Source of the DNA: Spirochaetota bacterium
GTDB lineage: Bacteria > Spirochaetota > Spirochaetia > Treponematales > UBA12059
DNA: 64,000 bases
NCBI GenBank assembly: GCA_018262985.1
Contig: JADFDI010000006.1
Coordinates: 62,001-126,000 of the forward strand
Direction of reading: 5' to 3'
Part shown: positions 60,098 through 64,000 of the stretch, piece after piece
Layout: each line of letters begins with the position of its first letter
Position numbering within the stretch: position 1 is the stretch's first letter
Program-made: the position numbers and the translations under genes
The notes under the pieces: model-generated
What the model was told of the DNA's origin: nothing
What the model saw: only the letters and a program-made list of their open reading frames with translations
The model's database searches: none

Positions 60098-60925
60098 ATG
60101 AAAAGCACCGGATCGGCGCCGAGGGCGCTCTCCCTCCTCGTTCTCCTCGCCTTCGCCGGCGTGCTCGCGGTCAACGCGCTCGCGAACGCCCTGCCCCTGA
60201 ATGGCATGAATACGGGGGAGCTATCAGACTCCATTCCCAACCTCTTCGTTCCCATGGGCCTGACTTTCTCGATCTGGGGCCTCATCTACCTGGGCCTGGC
60301 GGCCTATGTCATCGTCGCACTCGTTGAAAGCTTCGGGAAAAGCGAAAAGGCGGGGGCGTTCGATTCGACGGACGCATTGCTGATCACGGGCAACTTCCTT
60401 GCCAATATCGCCTGGATCTTCGCCTGGCATTGGCAACTCCTGCCGCTTTCGCTCCTTTTCATGCTCGCCATCCTCGGCACGCTCATCGCGCTCGCTGAGC
60501 GCATCCACGCTCGGAAGGTTCCCGGGAAGGCCCTGTCCCCCGAAGGCCGAGGTTCCCGGTTCACCCGGTTCGCGCTCTCGACGCCCATCCACATCTACCT
60601 TGGCTGGATTTCCGTCGCCACGATCGCGAACGTCACGGCGCTTCTCGTCACCTTGGGTTGGGATGGATGGGGACTCGCCGAGCCTGTCTGGACCGTGATC
60701 GCCATCCTCGCGGGGCTCGGAGTGGCTCTGCTCTTCGTCGTCCTGCGCAACGGCTTCGCGGCCCCGCTCGTCGTGGTCTGGGCTTACGCGGGCATCGCGA
60801 TCAAGCGCCTGGGGACGGATCCCACGGAGACGGCGGCCGTCTGGATCGCGGCGATCATCGCGGCGGGGGCGATCGTCCTGGCGCTGGCGCTCCGCCACAT
60901 CATCAAGACCTACCCCAAGGACTGA
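60098..60925 (+). CDS. Tryptophan-rich sensory (TspO/MBR-like) membrane protein
   Basis: 275 residues with about seven predicted membrane helices. The motif NALANALPLNGMNTGELSD near residue 27 and FVPMGLTFSIWGLIYLGLA are typical of a TspO-related group annotated as tryptophan-rich sensory protein. The function in bacteria is unclear. A Pro/Gly/Arg-rich loop (KVPGKALSPEGRGSRF) interrupts helices in the middle; part of it resembles the REP-like motif weakly. AAGGAG six bases before the ATG. Confidence 0.82.
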   Translation: MKSTGSAPRALSLLVLLAFAGVLAVNALANALPLNGMNTGELSDSIPNLFVPMGLTFSIWGLIYLGLAAYVIVALVESFGKSEKAGAFDSTDALLITGNFLANIAWIFAWHWQLLPLSLLFMLAILGTLIALAERIHARKVPGKALSPEGRGSRFTRFALSTPIHIYLGWISVATIANVTALLVTLGWDGWGLAEPVWTVIAILAGLGVALLFVVLRNGFAAPLVVVWAYAGIAIKRLGTDPTETAAVWIAAIIAAGAIVLALALRHIIKTYPKD

Positions 60926-60949
60926 CCTGGCGGGCCGTCGCGCGACTCC

Positions 60950-60978
60950 TTGAAACCGCCGCGCGACGACCGTACCAT
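60950..60978 (+). promoter_or_regulatory. Promoter for iadA
   Basis: TTGAAA (60950-60955), 17-base spacer, TACCAT (60973-60978), with an AGGAGG ribosome site between it and ATG 60999. Confidence 0.45.
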
Positions 60979-60998
60979 GGCCCGGATCAGGAGGTCCC

Positions 60999-62216
60999 AT
61001 GATGCTCCTCGTCCGGAACGCCGAAACCTTCGCTCCCGAACCCTTGGGCCGCCGGGATATCCTCTGCGCAGGCGGAACCATCGTGGCCCTGGAGCCGCGG
61101 ATCGATTCCTCAGGCCTGCCCGGCGACTCAGAAATCATCGACGCGGCCGGCGCGGTCGTGGTGCCCGGTCTTGTCGATGGCCATGTACACGTTTCAGGCG
61201 GCGGCGGCGAGGCAGGCTTTGGCTCGCGTACACCACCACTCGACCCGGCCGACGCGTTCCGTGCCGGAGTGACGACGGTGATAGGCACGCTCGGAACGGA
61301 CGGAATCACACGTTCAATGGAAGACTTGGTTGCCCGAACTTTCGCGCTTCGTGAATCGGGCCTATCGGCCTGGTGCTTGACCGGGAGCTATCGCGTACCT
61401 CCGCGCACGCTCACTGGCGACGTCATGAAGGACATCATGTTCATTGAGCCGATACTCGGTCTTGGAGAAATCGCCTTGTCCGACCATCGTTCCTCGCGCC
61501 CGACGGATGCCGAGGTCGCAAGGCTCTTCTCCGAAGCAAGAATCGGCGGAATGCTCTCGGGGAAAACCGGGATTGTATGCGTCCATCTTGGCGACGCGCC
61601 GGATGGCTTCGGGAGCCTCGAGCGCGCAATCGCCTCTGGCGAGTTGCCGCGGTCGCAAATCTGGCCGACGCATTGCGGGCGCAATCCCGGCTTGCTCGAA
61701 GCTGCATTCTCTTGGATAGGCTCAGGCGGCTACGCGGACTTCACCGCGTCCCCACCGGATCTTTCTGGTCTGGAGCGGCCTGATCCTGAGACTTCGGGAT
61801 TGCCTAATAATCCGTCCGTCCTGACGAGCATCGATAGCGACAGGGGACAGACCTCAGCTTCAGCTTCCTTCGCGAAAGGTCTTTCCAAAGGCCTGTCTCC
61901 CGAAAGCTTCACCTGGACAAGCGACGGGCAGGGAAGCCTACCTCGTTTCGACGCGAACGGCAGGATTTCAGGTTACGAGGTCGGCACCTGCTCGAGCCTG
62001 CTTGCCGCGTTGCGAAGCGCGGTTCTTCGACTCGGTATTCCACTCAAGACGGCGCTGCTACCGGTCACCATGAACCCCGCGAAGATTCTCGGCCTGGACA
62101 GGAAGGGGCGCATCGCGGCCGGAGCCGACGCCGATCTCGTCGTCATGGGGACAGACCTCGTGCCGAGGCTGGTGATCGCAAAAGGTCGCCTCGTGATGTC
62201 AGTCCCAAGGGATTGA
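60999..62216 (+). CDS. iadA: Isoaspartyl dipeptidase (beta-aspartyl peptidase) with insertion
   Basis: 405-residue amidohydrolase that removes isoaspartyl residues from dipeptides. LVDGHVHVSGGGGEAGF, SYRVPPRTLTGDV, CVHLGDAPDG and FTWTSDGQGSLPRFD (IadA-specific) are present. E. coli IadA is about 390 residues; the extra part is a loop of about 25-30 residues (260-305) before TSDGQGS, containing a REP-like copy at 61843-61856, read as RGQTSAS. A second copy at 62147-62160 reads MGTDLV near the C-terminus, where the family normally has a variable but equal-length segment. AGGAGG precedes the ATG. Confidence 0.93.
   Translation: MMLLVRNAETFAPEPLGRRDILCAGGTIVALEPRIDSSGLPGDSEIIDAAGAVVVPGLVDGHVHVSGGGGEAGFGSRTPPLDPADAFRAGVTTVIGTLGTDGITRSMEDLVARTFALRESGLSAWCLTGSYRVPPRTLTGDVMKDIMFIEPILGLGEIALSDHRSSRPTDAEVARLFSEARIGGMLSGKTGIVCVHLGDAPDGFGSLERAIASGELPRSQIWPTHCGRNPGLLEAAFSWIGSGGYADFTASPPDLSGLERPDPETSGLPNNPSVLTSIDSDRGQTSASASFAKGLSKGLSPESFTWTSDGQGSLPRFDANGRISGYEVGTCSSLLAALRSAVLRLGIPLKTALLPVTMNPAKILGLDRKGRIAAGADADLVVMGTDLVPRLVIAKGRLVMSVPRD
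61843..61856 (+). repeat. REP-like repeat inside the iadA loop
   Basis: GGGGACAGACCTCA, in a loop absent from E. coli IadA. Confidence 0.8.
62147..62160 (+). repeat. REP-like repeat near the iadA C-terminus
   Basis: GGGGACAGACCTCG, exact consensus, on a position where homologues have no gap. Confidence 0.75.
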
Positions 62217-62295
62217 TCCTGCCGCCACGCTGCCGGAGAGATTACGATGGGAGACTGGAGTCCGATAAAAGAGCCTGTCCTGTCCGGTGTACAAA

Positions 62296-62412
62296 AGGGT
62301 CTGTCCCCTTGAACGGCGTTTCTCCATTAGTCTCGAACGAGTTGCCAATCTTCAACGCTCCGAGGTCTGTCCCTCCCTCCAGTCCATCCCTCCAGTCCCT
62401 CCCTCCATCCTC
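62296..62412 (-). repeat. REP-like repeats and pyrimidine-tract repeats
   Basis: AGGGTCTGTCCCC (62296-62308) and CGAGGTCTGTCCC (62361-62373), then a run of CCCTCCAGTCC-like units to 62412. The 302-base gap between iadA and the CDF gene has no gene; it also carries the promoter at 62483. Confidence 0.8.
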
Positions 62413-62482
62413 CGTCTCTACCAAGTTTCCCTTCCTGGAATCAGTGTCCAAAGCATCCCCTGGTGTTAGCTTTCCCGATCCG

Positions 62483-62511
62483 TTGACGCGCAAGCCATTG
62501 CGACCTAGCAT
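62483..62511 (+). promoter_or_regulatory. Promoter for the CDF transporter (leaderless spacing)
   Basis: TTGACG (62483-62488), 17-base spacer, TAGCAT (62506-62511), then seven bases and ATG 62519 with no Shine-Dalgarno site. Confidence 0.55.
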
Positions 62512-62518
62512 CGGTCGG

Positions 62519-63463
62519 ATGGATCCACGAAGCCGCGCCATCCGTACCGCCACGACGATCAGTCTGGCCGGGAATGCCCTTCTCGCCGCGCTCAAGATCG
62601 GCGCCGGGCTCGCCTCGGGCTCCCTCGCCGTGCTCGGCGACGGCATCGATTCTTCGACCGATGTGCTCATTTCGTTCGTGGCGCTCCTGACCGTGCGCTG
62701 GGCGGCCCAGCCGTCAGACGCCGAGCATCCCTGGGGCCACGGACGCGCGGAGACTGTGGCCACAGTCGGCCTCGCTTTCGCCATCTTCTTCGCCGGCGCC
62801 CAACTGGCGATCCAGGCGGGGCATAACCTTCTGGACGGCGTCGGCGCCGCGGTGCCGGGCCTCTTCGCCCTGCTGGCGACGGGAGTTTCCGTTGTCGGCA
62901 AGATTTTCCTGTCATGGAGCCAGACCCGCGCCGGACGTCGCCATGGCTCCCAGCTCCTCGTGGCCAACGGCGTCAACATGCGGAACGACGTGATCATGTC
63001 CCTGGCGGTCCTGGTCGGTCTGGTCGTCTCGCGACTCCTGGGCGCACCGGCCGTCGACTCGGTTGTCGCGATCATCGTCGGCCTCTGGGTCATGAAATCC
63101 GCGATCGGCATTTTCTTCGAGTCGAACGCCGAGCTCATGGACGGCAACACGAGCCATACGACCTACCGGCTTGTCTTCGATGCGGTACGATCGGTACCGG
63201 GCGCGGGCAATCCGCACAAGGCGCGGGTCCGGCGGATCGCGAATACGTGGGACATCGATCTCGACATCGAGGTGGACGGATCCATGACGGTGCGCGAGGC
63301 CCACGCGATCGCGGACCGGGTCGAGCGCGCGGTCAAGGAGCGTATCGATTCGGTCTACGACATCGTGGTGCATGTCGAGCCAGCCGGATCGGGAAAGCAC
63401 GGCGAGCAGTACGGCCTCGACGAGCACAGCCTCGACGACGAAAAGGGTAGCGAACCTCGCTGA
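62519..63463 (+). CDS. Cation diffusion facilitator (CDF) metal efflux protein
   Basis: 314 residues. Six predicted membrane helices with LAVLGDGIDSSTDVL (metal site A) in helix 2 and GVNMRNDVIMSLAVLVG in helix 5; the usual HxxxD in helix 5 reads NMRND, so one ligand is Asn in place of His. A histidine-poor loop, then a cytoplasmic C-terminal domain from about 205 (VRSVPGAGNPHKARVRRIAN, IDLDIEVDGSMTVREAHAIADRVE). Exports a divalent metal such as Mn, Fe or Zn; the altered site suggests a non-zinc type. ATG 62519 is chosen because the longer frame runs through the promoter. Confidence 0.9.
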   Translation: MDPRSRAIRTATTISLAGNALLAALKIGAGLASGSLAVLGDGIDSSTDVLISFVALLTVRWAAQPSDAEHPWGHGRAETVATVGLAFAIFFAGAQLAIQAGHNLLDGVGAAVPGLFALLATGVSVVGKIFLSWSQTRAGRRHGSQLLVANGVNMRNDVIMSLAVLVGLVVSRLLGAPAVDSVVAIIVGLWVMKSAIGIFFESNAELMDGNTSHTTYRLVFDAVRSVPGAGNPHKARVRRIANTWDIDLDIEVDGSMTVREAHAIADRVERAVKERIDSVYDIVVHVEPAGSGKHGEQYGLDEHSLDDEKGSEPR

Positions 63464-63547
63464 GCCGGGACCGGAACCGCGACTCGCGTTCCGCCGGCGG
63501 AATCGCTAGACTGGATGGGGTGCTTCCGCACTAGCCAGGAGGTTCCC

Positions 63548-64000
63548 GTGCGCAGCGAAGCTCCGGCGTCAAGGCGCTCCGTCAAGACCCCGGCCATCGA
63601 CCCCTTCGACGAACTCGCCAGGTCTTCCGGCCGCCTTACCGCGGTCTCCGACTTCTCCGGCATCGAGGCGGCGCTCGTCGATCAAGCGTGCGACGTCACG
63701 CGATCGGATCTCGCGACCCTCTATCTGGAACCCTCTGATCCCGGCGCGCCGCTCAGGCTCTCCAGGCGCCGCGGCGCTTGGGACGCCCCGGCCCGCCTCG
63801 CCCGCGACGAGCCCGCCGTTTCGTTCATAGCCGAATGCGGCGAAGCGGTAGTGCTCAACGAACGTCGCCCGTGCTTTCTGGAAGGACTGCTCCTCGACCC
63901 CCGGATGCGGTCGCTCATTGCCGTGCCGCTCACGACCCCTCGCGGCCCGGTCGGCCTCCTCGTGGTGAATTCCCGCGAAATCCGCCATTTCGACAGGGAT
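63548..64000 (+). CDS. GAF-domain protein (partial, cut by window end)
   Basis: First 151 codons of a gene on the plus strand. GTG start with AGGAGG five bases upstream. The frame stays open to the end of the window. Residues about 25-150 form a GAF domain: AVSDFSGIEAALVDQACDVTRSDLATLYL, EAVVLNERRP, RSLIAVPLTTPRGPVGLLVVNS. It is probably the N-terminus of a larger signalling protein such as a kinase or cyclase; the output domain is outside the window. Confidence 0.8.
   Translation, partial: MRSEAPASRRSVKTPAIDPFDELARSSGRLTAVSDFSGIEAALVDQACDVTRSDLATLYLEPSDPGAPLRLSRRRGAWDAPARLARDEPAVSFIAECGEAVVLNERRPCFLEGLLLDPRMRSLIAVPLTTPRGPVGLLVVNSREIRHFDRD

Noticed and set aside
1-64000. CRISPR arrays, tRNA or rRNA genes, prophage
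   Set aside because: The REP-like copies have irregular spacing and both orientations, unlike CRISPR; no cloverleaf or conserved rRNA sequence was noticed and no phage structural genes were seen.

Overview
The window is a very GC-rich, gene-dense bacterial chromosome segment with about 47 protein-coding genes, the last cut by the window end. No rRNA, tRNA, CRISPR array or prophage is visible. Several genes together suggest a free-living, high-GC member of the Spirochaetota: a lipoprotein with an SH3-like domain of a kind I associate with treponemes, an XPB-type helicase, a cyclophilin-FKBP fusion lipoprotein, a RicT-YaaR-bactofilin-M23 cluster and a diderm-style lipoprotein set. This assignment is inference and was not tested by phylogeny.

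Layout. 1-9 kb: amino-acid permease/EIIA fusion, FAD oxidoreductase, polyphosphate kinase with exopolyphosphatase, PrsW-like protease, SpoU-type rRNA methylase. 9-18.4 kb: nitroreductase, pirin, ABC-F ATPase, SH3 lipoprotein, transketolase, RseC-like protein, a YmdB-like phosphoesterase with altered metal ligands. 18.4-24.5 kb: dCMP deaminase, dual-domain prolyl isomerase, the ricT-yaaR-bactofilin-M23 cell-envelope cluster, an MBL-fold hydrolase. 24.5-31.3 kb: XRE regulator, a structured non-coding stretch, an XPB helicase / helicase-associated / NYN operon, an orphan DNA methyltransferase. 31.4-41 kb: HDOD protein, then a Pel exopolysaccharide locus (large TPR/beta-barrel protein on one strand, pelD-pelE-pelF-pelG on the other). 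41-64 kb: a less GC-rich LamG lipoprotein, transporters, histidine kinase, purC-clpP, tlpA-ccdA, a cation/H+ antiporter, racemase-PRTase-M42 peptidase operon, a REP-associated tyrosine transposase (RAYT), DUF2804, TspO-like, IadA, CDF transporter and the start of a GAF protein.

The most notable signal is a family of about 27 copies of a short motif, GGGGACAGASCTCG and close variants. One copy lies at 18.95 kb and the rest run from 30 to 62.4 kb. It sits between genes and inside reading frames (methyltransferase, TPR protein, pelE/F/G, MFS, ccdA, iadA, DUF2804) and tandemly at the end of pelF. A single-domain RAYT transposase lies within the dense zone, its upstream side flanked by two copies. 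I interpret this as a REP/RAYT system that has also invaded coding sequence.

A second genome-wide feature is a recurring promoter pattern, TTGNCC/TTGACA - 17 or 18 bp - TANNNT. In many genes it lies only 6-7 nt before the start codon with no Shine-Dalgarno sequence, implying leaderless mRNAs, while other genes keep good GGAGG sites. A third is a pair of inverted-repeat structures (10.94-11.09 kb and about 25.05-25.53 kb) that share one repeat family.
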